Positions 50,612 to 60,700 of a DNA stretch of 64,000 nucleotides are shown here, piece by piece. Each line of letters starts with the position of its first letter. The first letter of the stretch is position 1. The stretch covers positions 6,300,501-6,364,500 of the forward strand of contig NZ_CP043626.1 of NCBI RefSeq assembly GCF_008807415.1, read 5' to 3'. Below the pieces are notes generated by a model. It was not told where the DNA came from. It was given only the letters and a program-made list of their open reading frames with translations, and made no database searches. The DNA comes from Pseudomonas denitrificans (nom. rej.) (lineage in GTDB: Bacteria > Pseudomonadota > Gammaproteobacteria > Pseudomonadales > Pseudomonadaceae). The translations under genes and the position numbers were made by a program.

Positions 50612-51046
50612 TCAGTGAGCGGGGTAGTCCGCCAGCACCTCGCGCTGGCCGGCCTTGTTCAACCCGACCACCTGGTAGGCGTCATGTCGGTCGCCCATCT
50701 CCATGCCCGGCGAGCCCATCGGCATGCCCGGCACGGCGGCGCCGACCAGATCGGCACGCTCGCGCAGCTTGAGGACGTCGGCCGCCGGCACGTGGCCCTC
50801 GACAAACTTGCCGTCGATCACGCCGGTGTGGCACGAGCCCATGCTGTAAGGCACGCCGAGTCTGGTCTTCACTGCACTCATGTCCGCCTCGACGTGGTCG
50901 TTGACGGTGAAACCGTTGCTTTCCAGGTGCTTGATCCAGTCCTTGCAGCAGCTGCAGTTGGCATCGCGGTGCACGTCGATGGTCAGCGGCTCGGCGGCCT
51001 GGGCGGCGCCGGCGACAAGGGCGGTGAGCAGAAGCAGGGTGCGCAT
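50612..51046 (-). CDS. DUF411-family secreted metal-binding-like protein
   Basis: The 144-residue protein has a signal peptide (cut near AGAAQA) and a DUF411 domain: DANCSCCKDWIKHLESNGFT, YSMGSCHTGVIDGKFVEGHV and a Met-rich AVPGMPMGSPGMEMG stretch. The CxCC, Cys-His and Met motifs suggest Cu or other soft-metal binding; DUF411 genes often sit near copper genes, though not here. GAGG lies before the ATG. Confidence 0.9.
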   Translation of the reverse strand: MRTLLLLTALVAGAAQAAEPLTIDVHRDANCSCCKDWIKHLESNGFTVNDHVEADMSAVKTRLGVPYSMGSCHTGVIDGKFVEGHVPAADVLKLRERADLVGAAVPGMPMGSPGMEMGDRHDAYQVVGLNKAGQREVLADYPAH

Positions 51047-51247
51047 GGTTGGAACCTCGAAATACGAACGCGACCGAGCATACTCCCGAGCGTCTTCAGC
51101 CCCCACCCGGTGTTTGTTTCCCCATATGACGCGCTGGCCCGAACTTGCCGCGCCGTGCGGGGTCTCTAGCTGATCGGTGGTGCGTCCGCGACTCCCGGTC
51201 GCAGGTCTGGACGCTCGGCAATGGCTGCATGGCCAAGGAGAAATCGG

Positions 51248-51706
51248 ATGCTCTTCGCCCGTCTCGTCCTGCTGGTCCAGGCTCTGGTCTGGGGTGGCCT
51301 GGGACTGCTCTACTGGATTCGCCCCTATGAGATGGCCAACCTCAGCGGCATGTTGCTGATGGAACCGTCGTCGGTGAGCGACGCCCGCGTCTTCTATGGC
51401 GGTCACCAGTTCGCCCTCGCGCTGTTCCTCGTCTTTGCCCTGCGTCGGCGCCTGCTGGTGCGGCCGGCGCTGATCCTGGTGATCCTGGTGCAACTGACCC
51501 TGACGCTGTCGCGCCTGCTGATCGCCTGGACCGAAGGCGGCATGGAGTGGGATGCGCAACTGGCCGGCGTGGTCTACCGCGGGGTGATCTCGGCGCTGGC
51601 GATCTTCGCCCTCTACTGGCTGGAGCGGCAGTCGCGCCATCGCGCCGTGGTGGTGCGCGAACCGGAAGAGCCGGAGGAGCGCAAGGCGGACTTCGAAGGA
51701 CTGTGA
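51248..51706 (+). CDS. DUF4345-type small membrane protein
   Basis: The 152-residue protein has four hydrophobic segments and the family features LYWIRPYEMANLSG and VSDARVFYGGHQFALALFLV. AAGGAG eight bases upstream supports the ATG. No function is known; the charged C-terminal tail (EEPEERKADFEGL) is probably cytoplasmic. Confidence 0.82.
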   Translation: MLFARLVLLVQALVWGGLGLLYWIRPYEMANLSGMLLMEPSSVSDARVFYGGHQFALALFLVFALRRRLLVRPALILVILVQLTLTLSRLLIAWTEGGMEWDAQLAGVVYRGVISALAIFALYWLERQSRHRAVVVREPEEPEERKADFEGL

Positions 51707-51807
51707 GCTTCGGATAGGCGGCGCGGCCTGCCGGCGGCAGCGCTGCCGGGTTACCCCCGCTCCGTGCTATCGTATTGATTTCGCGGTAGAAGCAAGGCGG
51801 AGCCAGC

Positions 51808-52110
51808 ATGAAGTTCGTACATCAACGTGAGCACCTGAACGAAGGCGACCTGGTCGTCATCGAGTGCTCCATGACCTGCAATATCCGCCTGATGACCGAT
51901 GCCGCCTTCCGCAGCTTCAAGAATGGCGGGCGCCACGTCTACCACGGCGGCGCGTTCGACCGGTTCCCGGCCAAGATCAAGGTGCCCAGCACCGGCAACT
52001 GGAACATCACCATCGACACCGTCACCCGCCGCGCCATCAGCGTCACGCGCAAGGCCGACTTCAAGTACAGCATCAAGTTCGTGCGCAAGTCGCCGTCGAA
52101 CTACAGCTGA
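51808..52110 (+). CDS. DUF1883-family protein
   Basis: This 100-residue protein is a single DUF1883 domain: MKFVHQREHLNEGDLVVIEC, the GGRHVYHGGAFDRFPAKIKV core and a Thr/Arg-rich strand. In some bacteria DUF1883 is fused to TIR-like domains, but here it stands alone. Function unknown. It ends three bases from the convergent lipoprotein gene. Confidence 0.88.
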   Translation: MKFVHQREHLNEGDLVVIECSMTCNIRLMTDAAFRSFKNGGRHVYHGGAFDRFPAKIKVPSTGNWNITIDTVTRRAISVTRKADFKYSIKFVRKSPSNYS

Positions 52111-52113
52111 TCC

Positions 52114-52611
52114 TCAGTTCCCCGCCTGCGCGGGGAAGTCCCTGAGCAGGCGGGCGATGCCTTCGTCCACGGCCTGCTGGGTAATCTTCGGATCGTGCAG
52201 CTGGCGCGCCACCTGCGCCTGATAGAGCACCTGTCCGCTCGCCTCGTCGAGAATCTGCAGCGCCAGGCGCGCCTGTTCCTGGTCGGTGATCTGCGTCTGG
52301 GTCATCACCCCCGCGCCGGTCACCACCGGGCGCTGGACGATGCCGGTCTGGCTATCCAGTCCGACGGCATAGATCACCCGCAGCTCCCCTGAATTGTCCT
52401 GATAGCGGTAGCCCTTGGCTTCCAGCGCGCGGCGCACGGCGAGATCGAAGCGATCTTCCAGGTCCTCGCGGTGACCCTGTGCGCGCACGGCCTGGATGAA
52501 GAAGGTGCTTTGCCGGCCGTTGGCGGCGGGGGAGACGCTGATGTTGGCGGGGTCGGTACCGGCGCAGGCGGCCAGCAGCAGGCAGAGCAGGGGAAGGATC
52601 AGGCGGGACAT
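52114..52611 (-). CDS. DUF4136-type outer-membrane lipoprotein
   Basis: The 165-residue protein has lipobox LLAAC at about residue 16. A DUF4136-like domain follows, with DLAVRRALEAKGYRYQDNSG and LALQILDEASGQVLYQAQVA. Asp does not follow the Cys, so outer-membrane sorting is expected. Function unknown. Confidence 0.82.
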   Translation of the reverse strand: MSRLILPLLCLLLAACAGTDPANISVSPAANGRQSTFFIQAVRAQGHREDLEDRFDLAVRRALEAKGYRYQDNSGELRVIYAVGLDSQTGIVQRPVVTGAGVMTQTQITDQEQARLALQILDEASGQVLYQAQVARQLHDPKITQQAVDEGIARLLRDFPAQAGN

Positions 52612-52700
52612 GGACGTGCCTCTTGTCATTGTCCCGCAAGCGTAGCCGCCTGGTGCTGGCTCGCCGCCCAACCCTTGGTTGGGCGGCGGGTGAGCAGGCT

Positions 52701-53786
52701 TCAGCGGCGGGTCAGCAGGACGCCGGCTTCCATGTGGTGCGTGTAGGGGAACTGGTCGAACAGGGCGCAGCGGCTCACCTGGTGGGTGTCGTGCAGTTGG
52801 GCGATGTTCTGCGCCAGGGTCTCCGGGTTGCAGGAGATGTACAGGATGTTGTCGAAGCGCCGGGTCAGCTCGCAGGTGTCCGGGTCCATGCCGGCGCGCG
52901 GCGGGTCGACGAACACGCTGCCGAACGCGTAGGACTTCAGGTCGACGTCGGCCAGGCGGCGGAACGGGCGTACATCATTCAGCGCCTGGGTCAGCTCCTC
53001 GGCAGAGAGGCGTACCAGGGTGACGTTGTCCACGGCGTTGTCGGCCAGGTTGGCCAGGGCGGCGTTCACCGAGGTCTTGCTGATCTCGGTGGCCAGCACC
53101 TTGCGCGCGCGGGTGGCCAGCGGCAGGGTGAAGTTGCCGTTGCCGCAGTAGAGCTCCAGCAGGTCGTCCTCGCGCTGGCCCAGGGCTTCGTACGCCCAGT
53201 TGAGCATCTTCTGGCAGACCTCGCCGTTGGGCTGGGTGAAGGCGCCCTCCGGCTGGCGGTAGCGGAAGGTACGGCCGGCGACGGTCAGTTCTTCGCTGAC
53301 GTAGTCACGGCCGACGACCAGGCGCTTGCCACGGGAGCGGCCGACGATGCTCACGCCCAGCTCACTGGCCAGCTTCTCGGCGGCAGCCTGCCAGATGGCG
53401 TCCACCGGGCGGTGGTAGCAGAGAGTGATCATTGCGTCGCCGGCCAGGGTGGTGAGGAACTCAACCTGGAACAGCTTGTGGCCCAGCGTCGGCTCGGCCC
53501 AGGCGGCCTTCAGGCGCGGCATCAGTTCGTTGATGCGCTGGCTGGCGATGGGGAATTCTTCGATGAGGATCGGTGTGTGCTTGTCGCCCTGCTCGAACAT
53601 CGCGTAGTGGCGGGCTTCGCCCTCGCGCCACAGGCGGAATTCGGCGCGCAGGCGGTAATGCTCGCGGGGCGAATCGAACACCTCCGGCTCTGGCGCGGCG
53701 AAGGGCGCCAGCAGCTCGCGCAGGCGCGCGGCCTTTTCGGCCAGTTGGCTGTCGTATTGGGAGGGATCGAAACGCGGACTGCTCAT
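52701..53786 (-). CDS. trmA: tRNA (uracil-5-)-methyltransferase TrmA
   Basis: The 361-residue enzyme lacks the TRAM domain, as TrmA does. It has the SAM loop [16 protein letters not shown], the motif [11 protein letters not shown] and the catalytic Cys in [14 protein letters not shown]. It makes m5U54 in tRNA T-loops. It is a single gene, preceded by a family C repeat. Confidence 0.96.
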   Translation of the reverse strand: MSSPRFDPSQYDSQLAEKAARLRELLAPFAAPEPEVFDSPREHYRLRAEFRLWREGEARHYAMFEQGDKHTPILIEEFPIASQRINELMPRLKAAWAEPTLGHKLFQVEFLTTLAGDAMITLCYHRPVDAIWQAAAEKLASELGVSIVGRSRGKRLVVGRDYVSEELTVAGRTFRYRQPEGAFTQPNGEVCQKMLNWAYEALGQREDDLLELYCGNGNFTLPLATRARKVLATEISKTSVNAALANLADNAVDNVTLVRLSAEELTQALNDVRPFRRLADVDLKSYAFGSVFVDPPRAGMDPDTCELTRRFDNILYISCNPETLAQNIAQLHDTHQVSRCALFDQFPYTHHMEAGVLLTRR

Positions 53787-53820
53787 GGGGCGGGTAACTC
53801 GTGTGGAGGCGGCGGCATTT

Positions 53821-53896
53821 GATGGGTATCGCTTCGCTCCACACCATCCTACATCAGTGTCACTTGTAGGATGGGTGGAGCGCAGCGATACCCATG
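53821..53896. repeat. GATGGGTATCGCTTCGCTCCAC palindrome (family C)
   Basis: GATGGGTATCGCTTCGCTCC and ACACCATCCTAC are mirrored by GTAGGATGGGTGGAGCGCAG followed by CGATACCCAT. The pair lies head-on between trmA and the permease gene, both read leftwards. Confidence 0.85.
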
Positions 53897-53910
53897 CCGG
53901 GAGAATCAGA

Positions 53911-55206
53911 TCAGGCGTTGAACCAGCCCAGCTTGATCACGAACAGGATCGACAGGATCACCAGCGCTGGGTTCAGCTCGCGGAAGCGGCCGGACAGCAG
54001 CTTGCAGGCGGTCCAGGTGATGAAGCCGAAGGCGATGCCGTTGGCGATGGAGAAGGTCAGCGGCATGGCCAGTGCGGTCACTACCACCGGGGCGGCGACG
54101 GTCAGGTCGTCCCAGTCGATCTCGGCGAGGCCCGAAGCCATCAGCACGGCGACGAAGAACAGCGCCGGTGCAGTGGCGAAGGCCGGTACGTTGCCGGCCA
54201 GCGGGGCGAAGAACAGTGCCAGCAGGAACAGCACGGCGACCACGATGGCGGTCAGGCCGGTGCGGCCACCAGCGGAAACGCCAGCCGCCGACTCGATGTA
54301 GCTGGTGGTGGTGGAGGTGCCCAGCAGCGAACCGACCATGGCGGCGGAGCTGTCGGCGATCAGGGCGCGGCCCATCTTCGGCATGTGCCCGTCCTTGCCC
54401 ATCAGGCCGGCGCGCTTGGCGACGCCGATCAGGGTGCCGGAGTTGTCGAACAGGTCGACGAAGAGGAAGGCGAAGATCACGCTGAACAGGCCGATGTCCA
54501 GCGCGCCCTTGATATCCAGCTGCAGGAAGGTCGGCGCCAGCGACGGCGGCATCGATACCACGCCACCGAACTGGGAGACGCCGATGGCGATGGAGATGAA
54601 GGTCACCACCAGGATGCCGATCATCACCGCGCCGGTCACGCGACGGGCTTCCAGGGCGACGATCAGGATGAAGCCGAGGATCGCCAGCAGCGGCGCGGGC
54701 TTGGCCAGGTCACCCATGCCCACCAGGGTGGCCTGGTTGGCGACGACGATGCCCGACTCCTTCAGCGCGATCAGCGCGAGGAACAGGCCGATGCCGGCAG
54801 CGATCGCCGAGCGCAGCGCCAGCGGGATGCTGTTGATGATCCACTCGCGGATGCGGAAGATCGAAATGATGAAGAACATGCACGCGGAGAGGAACACCGC
54901 GCCGAGGGCCACCTGCCAGGTGTGGCCCATGTGCAGGACCACGGTGTAGGTGAAGAAGGCGTTCAGGCCCATGCCGGGAGCCAGGGCGATCGGGTAGTTG
55001 GCGATCAGGCCCATCACCGCCGAGCCGATGGCCGCGGCCAGGCAGGTCGCCACGAAGATCGCGCCCTTATCCATGCCCGTCTCGCCGAGAATGCTCGGGT
55101 TGACGAAAAGGATGTAGGCCATGGTCAGGAAGGTAGTGATACCCGCCAGGATCTCGGTGCGCACAGTGGTGTTGTGCGCCTTGAGTTGGAACAGCTTTTC
55201 CAGCAT
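53911..55206 (-). CDS. NCS2 (AzgA/GhxP-type) purine permease
   Basis: The 431-residue transporter opens with [20 protein letters not shown] and then FVNPSIL, the AzgA-group signature. It also has [11 protein letters not shown], then [20 protein letters not shown] and [20 protein letters not shown], which are substrate-site motifs. These import adenine, guanine or hypoxanthine with protons. A GGGGAG site seven bases upstream fixes the ATG; the open frame extends 79 codons further without support. Confidence 0.93.
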   Translation of the reverse strand: MLEKLFQLKAHNTTVRTEILAGITTFLTMAYILFVNPSILGETGMDKGAIFVATCLAAAIGSAVMGLIANYPIALAPGMGLNAFFTYTVVLHMGHTWQVALGAVFLSACMFFIISIFRIREWIINSIPLALRSAIAAGIGLFLALIALKESGIVVANQATLVGMGDLAKPAPLLAILGFILIVALEARRVTGAVMIGILVVTFISIAIGVSQFGGVVSMPPSLAPTFLQLDIKGALDIGLFSVIFAFLFVDLFDNSGTLIGVAKRAGLMGKDGHMPKMGRALIADSSAAMVGSLLGTSTTTSYIESAAGVSAGGRTGLTAIVVAVLFLLALFFAPLAGNVPAFATAPALFFVAVLMASGLAEIDWDDLTVAAPVVVTALAMPLTFSIANGIAFGFITWTACKLLSGRFRELNPALVILSILFVIKLGWFNA

Positions 55207-55282
55207 GTTTGGCTCCCCGTGACGCTCTCGCGCCGTTATCGTTCTGGCCGGGAAAAGCAAGGTGCATGCCCAGGTGGGCCGT

Positions 55283-55312
55283 GCGCCTTTTCTTGTGACC
55301 GGCAAAAGGCGC
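55283..55312 (-). promoter_or_regulatory. Stem-loop in the leader of the purine permease gene
   Basis: GCGCCTTTT and AAAAGGCGC form a perfect 9-bp stem with a 12-nt loop about 77 nt before the permease ATG. It does not match a purine riboswitch I know. It could be a leader structure or the end of another transcript. Confidence 0.35.
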
Positions 55313-55496
55313 GCATGATACCAGCTCGTCCTGCGCCGGAGAATTTCTGACCGGACCGCCAGCATCCGTTCGTCTGCAAGCTTAGACGCGAGCGCCGACC
55401 AAGGGAGTGCAACTTGTGCGCTGTGGGTGGTCTGACTGTTCATGACCTTGGCAATAACCCTGGCCTGACCGGGCCATCCTGTCCGATTCTCCGTCG

Positions 55497-56003
55497 ATGA
55501 AACGCTCTATTCCGATCCTCCTTGCCTCATTGTTGGGCGCCTCTTTGCTGGGTGCGTGTGCCGGTGCGCCGCCGTCGGCCCCGCAGCATACGTTCGATGT
55601 CCATGCCGTGGCCGAGAAGCCCACGGCCAGCACCCGCACCCTGGCCGACCCGCAGGGCAAGGCCGTGCTGGTGACCACTCATCCCGCCCTGACCCAGCGC
55701 GACGTGCAGCGGGCCGAACTGGCCAGCGTGGCCGATGGCGCGCCGGCCGTGCGCGTGCTGTTCACTCCCGAAGCCAGCCAGCGCCTGGCGAAACTGACCC
55801 GGGAAGAGCAGGGCAAGGCCCTGGCGGTGGTCATCGACGGACAGCTACGCCTGCTGCCCAGAGTGACGCGGGTGGTGACCGACGGGCAGGTGCTGCTCAA
55901 GGGCTTCGCCAGCCCGGAGGAGGCGCAGACGCTGGTGCGTCGGCTCAACGAGCTGCGCGATGTGCCGGTGCAGCCGGAGCAGAAGTCCGGCGGGCAGCCG
56001 TAG
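55497..56003 (+). CDS. Lipoprotein with SecD head-like domain
   Basis: The 168-residue protein has lipobox LLGAC near residue 20, then a domain whose RVLFTPEASQRLAKLTREEQ and GKALAVVIDGQLRLLPRV resemble the first periplasmic (P1 head) domain of SecD. Such small proteins are common in Pseudomonas and unstudied. A sequence-based start at the ATG is clear. A family B repeat follows. Confidence 0.8.
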   Translation: MKRSIPILLASLLGASLLGACAGAPPSAPQHTFDVHAVAEKPTASTRTLADPQGKAVLVTTHPALTQRDVQRAELASVADGAPAVRVLFTPEASQRLAKLTREEQGKALAVVIDGQLRLLPRVTRVVTDGQVLLKGFASPEEAQTLVRRLNELRDVPVQPEQKSGGQP

Positions 56004-56037
56004 CTTCTTTATAGGGGTTTGAAGAAGGTGGCACTGC

Positions 56038-56113
56038 GTAGGGCGAATAACCTGGAACAGGTTATCCGCCGATGCCCCGACGGCGGATAACGCAGGCGCG
56101 TTATGCGCCCCAC
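56038..56113. repeat. GTAGGGCGAATAACCTG palindrome pair (family B)
   Basis: GTAGGGCGAATAACCTGGAACAGGTTATCCGCC is followed by GGCGGATAACGCAGGCGCGTTATGCGCCCCAC. The inner stem differs from other copies but pairing is kept. Confidence 0.85.
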
Positions 56114-56142
56114 AGGTCTGGACTCTGCGAATGACAGACATG

Positions 56143-56170
56143 AAAAAGCCCGGCATCTGCCGGGCTTTTT
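56143..56170 (-). terminator. Terminator of glyA
   Basis: AAAAAGCCCGGC-ATCT-GCCGGGCTTTTT is a perfect 12-bp stem including the A and T runs. It lies 24 nt past the glyA stop and is bidirectional in form. Confidence 0.92.
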
Positions 56171-56194
56171 CGTTTCGCGGTTCGCGGGCTGGGC

Positions 56195-57448
56195 TTAGGC
56201 GCCGTAAACCGGGAACTTGGCGCAGATGGCCTTGACCTTCTCGCGCACGCCGTCCACCACGGACTCGTCGCCCATGTTGGTCAGGATGTCGCAGATCCAG
56301 CCAGCCAGCTCGCGGCACTCGGCTTCCTTGAAGCCGCGAGTGGTCACGGCCGGGGTGCCGATGCGCAGGCCGGAGGTGACGAACGGGGAACGCGGGTCGT
56401 TCGGCACGCTGTTCTTGTTCACGGTGATGAAGGCACGACCCAGGGCGGCGTCGGCGTCCTTACCGGTAATGTCCTGCTTGATCAGGGACAGCAGGAACAG
56501 GTGGTTCTGGGTACCGCCGGAAACCACGTCGAAGCCGCGCTCGATGAATACGCTGGCCATGGTCTGGGCGTTCTTCAGGACCTGCTGCTGGTAGGCCTTG
56601 AACTCGGGCTGCAGGGCTTCCTTGAAGCACACGGCCTTGGCGGCGATCACGTGTTCCAGCGGGCCACCCTGGGCACCCGGGAAGACAGCGGAGTTCAGCT
56701 TCTTCTCGATCTCTTCGTTCTTGCGAGCGAGGATCAGGCCGCCGCGCGGGCCGCGCAGGGTCTTGTGGGTGGTGGTGGTGACCACGTCGGCGAACGGCAC
56801 CGGGTTCGGGTAGACGCCAGCGGCGACCAGACCGGCCACGTGGGCCATGTCGACGAACAGGTAGGCGCCGACCTTGTCCGCGATGGCGCGGAAGCGGGCG
56901 AAGTCCAGCACCTGGGAGTAGGCGGAGAAGCCGGCGACGATCATCTTCGGCTTGTGCTCGACGGCCAGGCGCTCGACTTCGTCATAGTCGATCAGGCCGG
57001 CGTCGGTGATGCCGTACTGAACGGCGTTGTACAGCTTGCCGGAGGAGGAAACGCTGGCGCCGTGGGTCAGGTGACCGCCGTGGGCCAGGCTCATGCCCAG
57101 GATGGTGTCACCGGCCGACAGCAGGGCCAGGTAGACAGCGGCGTTGGCCTGGGAGCCGGCATGCGGCTGGACGTTGGCGTAGTCGGCGCCGAACAGCTCC
57201 TTGGCGCGGTCGATGGCCAGCTGCTCGACGACGTCGACGTACTCGCAACCGCCGTAGTAGCGCTTGCCCGGGTAGCCTTCGGCGTATTTGTTGGTCAGCA
57301 CCGAACCCTGGGCTTCCATCACCGCCGGGCTGGTGTAGTTCTCGGAGGCGATGAGCTCGATGTGCTCTTCCTGGCGCTGGGCTTCCTGCTCCATCGCGGC
57401 GAAGAGTTCGGCATCGTAGCGGGCGAGGGTCAAATCACGGCTGAACAT
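56195..57448 (-). CDS. glyA: Serine hydroxymethyltransferase
   Basis: The 417-residue PLP enzyme begins [20 protein letters not shown], holds [20 protein letters not shown] and the cofactor Lys in [19 protein letters not shown]. It interconverts serine and glycine with tetrahydrofolate. The frame is open 28 codons upstream, but the ATG at 57448 is the family start. Its neighbour morA matches the glyA3-morA pair of P. aeruginosa. Confidence 0.96.
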   Translation of the reverse strand: MFSRDLTLARYDAELFAAMEQEAQRQEEHIELIASENYTSPAVMEAQGSVLTNKYAEGYPGKRYYGGCEYVDVVEQLAIDRAKELFGADYANVQPHAGSQANAAVYLALLSAGDTILGMSLAHGGHLTHGASVSSSGKLYNAVQYGITDAGLIDYDEVERLAVEHKPKMIVAGFSAYSQVLDFARFRAIADKVGAYLFVDMAHVAGLVAAGVYPNPVPFADVVTTTTHKTLRGPRGGLILARKNEEIEKKLNSAVFPGAQGGPLEHVIAAKAVCFKEALQPEFKAYQQQVLKNAQTMASVFIERGFDVVSGGTQNHLFLLSLIKQDITGKDADAALGRAFITVNKNSVPNDPRSPFVTSGLRIGTPAVTTRGFKEAECRELAGWICDILTNMGDESVVDGVREKVKAICAKFPVYGA

Positions 57449-57629
57449 GGCGGTCCTCTTAAGGATCGGGTGCTGGGGAAAGGCGCGCATTCTAACCCAA
57501 GGCGCCGGTGCTGGCACATGAAAGGCGGTCATGTGGCTGACAAGCGGGGTTCAAGGCCCGGATCGCGCGCGGGCGAGTGGCCGAAATGGCGTGACGAGCC
57601 ACTTGCCGAAGGTGCAGGAGAAACTCGAC

Positions 57630-57709
57630 GTAGGATAGCGTGGAGCGAAACGATACCCATCGATCCGACATCGCGACAGCATGGGTATCGCTGCGCTCCA
57701 CCCATCCTG
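57630..57709. repeat. GTAGGATAGCGTGGAGCGAAACG palindrome (family C)
   Basis: GTAGGATAGCGTGGAGCGAA and ACGATACCCAT face ATGGGTATCGCTGCGCTCCA followed by CCCATCCTGC. It occupies much of the 290-nt glyA-morA gap. The rest of that gap holds no convincing gene. Confidence 0.8.
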
Positions 57710-57738
57710 CAAAGGCGCTCTCCTGCGCCGCTGTGCGT

Positions 57739-60700
57739 TCAGCCGAGCAGGAACAGCGCGTTGCTGGCGAACAGCGCGGCGAACTGGTCGGCCGGCACCG
57801 GGCGGCCGAAGAGGAAGCCTTGTACCTCGTCACAGCCGTGTTCGCGCAGGAACTCGAGCTGCTCGTGGCTCTCCACGCCCTCGGCGATCACCATCAGGTT
57901 CAGGCTGTGGGCCATGGCGATGATGGCGCGGGCGATCTGCGCGTCCTGCTCGCCGTGGGGCAGGCCGTCGACGAAGCTGCGGTCGATCTTCAGCACGTCG
58001 ATGGGGAACTGCTTCAGGTAGTTGAGCGAGGAATAGCCGGTGCCGAAGTCGTCCACCGCAATCGCCAGGCCCAGGCGCTTCAGGCCCTGGAGTATCTGCA
58101 TCGCCTGGGAGACGTCGCTCATCAGGATGCTTTCGGTCAGCTCCAGTTCCAGGCAGGCCGGGGCGATACCGGTGTCCGCGAGGATGCCGGCGATGCGCTC
58201 GCCCAGCTGGCCGTCGGCGAACTGCCGGGCCGAGAGGTTCACGGAAATCTTCGGCACCCGAACCTTGTCCCGGTGCCAGGCGCGCAGCTGCAGGCAGGCC
58301 TGCTCCAGCAGCCAGTCGCCGACCTGGGCGACCAGGCCGAGTTCTTCCAGCACCGGGATGAACTCCGCCGGCGGGATCAGCCCGCGCTTGGGGTGCTGCC
58401 AGCGCAGCAGCGCCTCGGCACCGGTCAGGCGGCGGCCGTCGCCAGTGAACTGCGGCTGGTAGTGCAGGACGAACTCGTGCAGCTCGATGGCGCGGCGCAG
58501 GTCGCTTTCCAGCTCCAGGCGCTCCAGCGCGCGGGCGTTCATCTCGGCCTGGTAGAACTGGAAGTTGTTCTTGCCCATTTCCTTGGCGTGGTACATCGCA
58601 GTGTCGGCGTTCTTCATCAACTGGCTGAGCTCGGCGCCGTCCTGCGGCGAGAGCGCAACGCCGATGCTGGCGGTGACGAAGAACTCGCGGCCTTCCAGGG
58701 TGAAGGGGCGGGCGAGGCTGGAGAGAATCTGCTCGGCGACCTGGATCGCCTGGCGCAGCGCCTTCTCGCGGTCCTTCTGGCCGGGCAGCAGCAGGGTGAA
58801 CTCGTCACCGCCCATGCGCGCCACGGTGTCGTCGTCGCTGACGCAAAGGCTCAGGCGCTCGGCCACTTCCTTGAGCATGCGGTCGCCTGCGGCATGACCG
58901 AGGGAGTCGTTGATCGGCTTGAAGCGGTCGAGGTCGAGGAACATCAGCACCACCCACTGCTGGTGCCGTTCGGCCTGCAAAAGAGCGGTGTGCAGGCGGT
59001 CCTGGAACAGCGTGCGGTTGGGCAGGTGGGTCAGGGCGTCGTAGTAGGCCAGGCGATGGATGCGACGCTCGCTGGCCTTGCGCTCGCTGATGTCGCTGAA
59101 GAAGCAGACGAAGCTGACCAGGTCGCCGTCCTCGTCATGCACCGCGGTGATGCCGACCCAGCTGGGGTACAGCTCGCCGTTCTTGCGCTTCTGCAGGATC
59201 TCGCCTTCCCAGCTGCCGCTCTTGAGCAGGCTTTCCATCACGTGCTTGAGCTGGTTGGCTTCCTGGCGGTCGGCGGTGAGCAGGCGCGGCAGTTGGTCCA
59301 GCACCTCCTCGGCAGAGTAGCCGGTGAGGCGGCTGAAGGAGTCGTTGATCTGCACGATGTAGCCGGCTGGGTCGGTGACCATGATCGCCGCCGTGGAGTG
59401 CTCGAATACCGTCGCCGCCATGCGCATCTCGCGCTCGGCGCGGCGCTGCTGGCTCACGTCGCGGGCGACGCCGAGCAGGCCTTCGAAGCGGCCGTGGTCG
59501 TCCCACATCAGGGCAATGCGCAGCTCCACGGGAATCTTGTGGCCGTCGGCGTGCAGGCAGTCGAGGCTGAACAGCTGAGGTTCGGCACTTTCACGCAGCT
59601 CGGCCAGGCGCTTGGGCTCGCCGATGGCGCCCTGCACGCGGTTCAGCAGTTCATCCAGGCGCTCCAGCTGAGCCGGGTTGGCGGCCACCTGCTGGAAGCC
59701 GTTGGACAGCACCCACTCGGGGCTGTAGCCGAGCACCTGGTGGATAGACGGGCTGAGGTAGTTGAGCTTGACCTGGGCGTCGGTGGAGAGGATCACGTCG
59801 CTGATGCTCTCGGCGAGCATGCGGTAACGGCGGCCGCTCTCGCGCAGGGAGTTGTGCGCCTCGACCGTGTCGGTGATGTCCTTGGCCACGCCGATCAGCC
59901 GCGCCACGCGGCCGGAGGCGTCGCGGGTGAAGGCCTGCTCGCGGATGTCGAACCAGTGCCAGCTGCCGTCGCGGTGGCGCCAGCGCAACTGGCTGTCCAG
60001 CAGCAGGCCGTCGCCTACCACCTGCTGCAGGTTGCGCACGCGCCAATAGTATTCGACGTCGTCCGGGTGCAGCACCTTCTCCCAGAAGCGCTCGCCCATC
60101 TCGCGCAGCTCGTCGTTGTCGTAGCCGAGCTGGTGGCCGAGGTTGTGGTTGCTGAAGATGACCCGGCGCGCGGCGATGTCGTGGATGTAGAGGGTGTCGG
60201 GCACCGCGCGCACCGCGTCGGACCAGAACTTCTCGCGCTCGATCAGCGACAGCTCGACCTGCTTGCGGCTGGTGATGTCCGACAGGCTCAGGGTGACGGC
60301 GTGGAAGTCCTGGATCATCTCCGGCACGCGCAACTGCAGCCACAGATGGCGTTGCTCGCCCTGGCGGGTATGGATGCAGGCTTCCAGCTCGACCATGCCG
60401 TGGCCGTGCAGCACGGCTTCGAGGACCTTGCTGCGCACGCCGTCCGGACGCATGCCGGCGCCGCCGACGAGAACCTGCCAGGCCTGTTCGGTGGTGCTCA
60501 CGCCCATCAGGCGTTTGGCGACGTTGTTGATCTCGGTGATGCGTACCTGGCGCAACAGCCAGGGCAGGCGCTCGGGCTGCGAGGCGATCCACTCGCGCAG
60601 GTCGCTCTGTCGGCGCAGGTTGAGGTCCACCAGGCTCTGGCGCAGCGCAGAAAGGTCGAGCACGCAGAGGGCGACGCCGACGCCGTCGAAGATGTCCTGG

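Noticed and set aside
57541..57575. GGGGTTCAAGGCCC resembling a tRNA T-arm
   Set aside because: No matching acceptor, D-arm or anticodon stem can be drawn around it.
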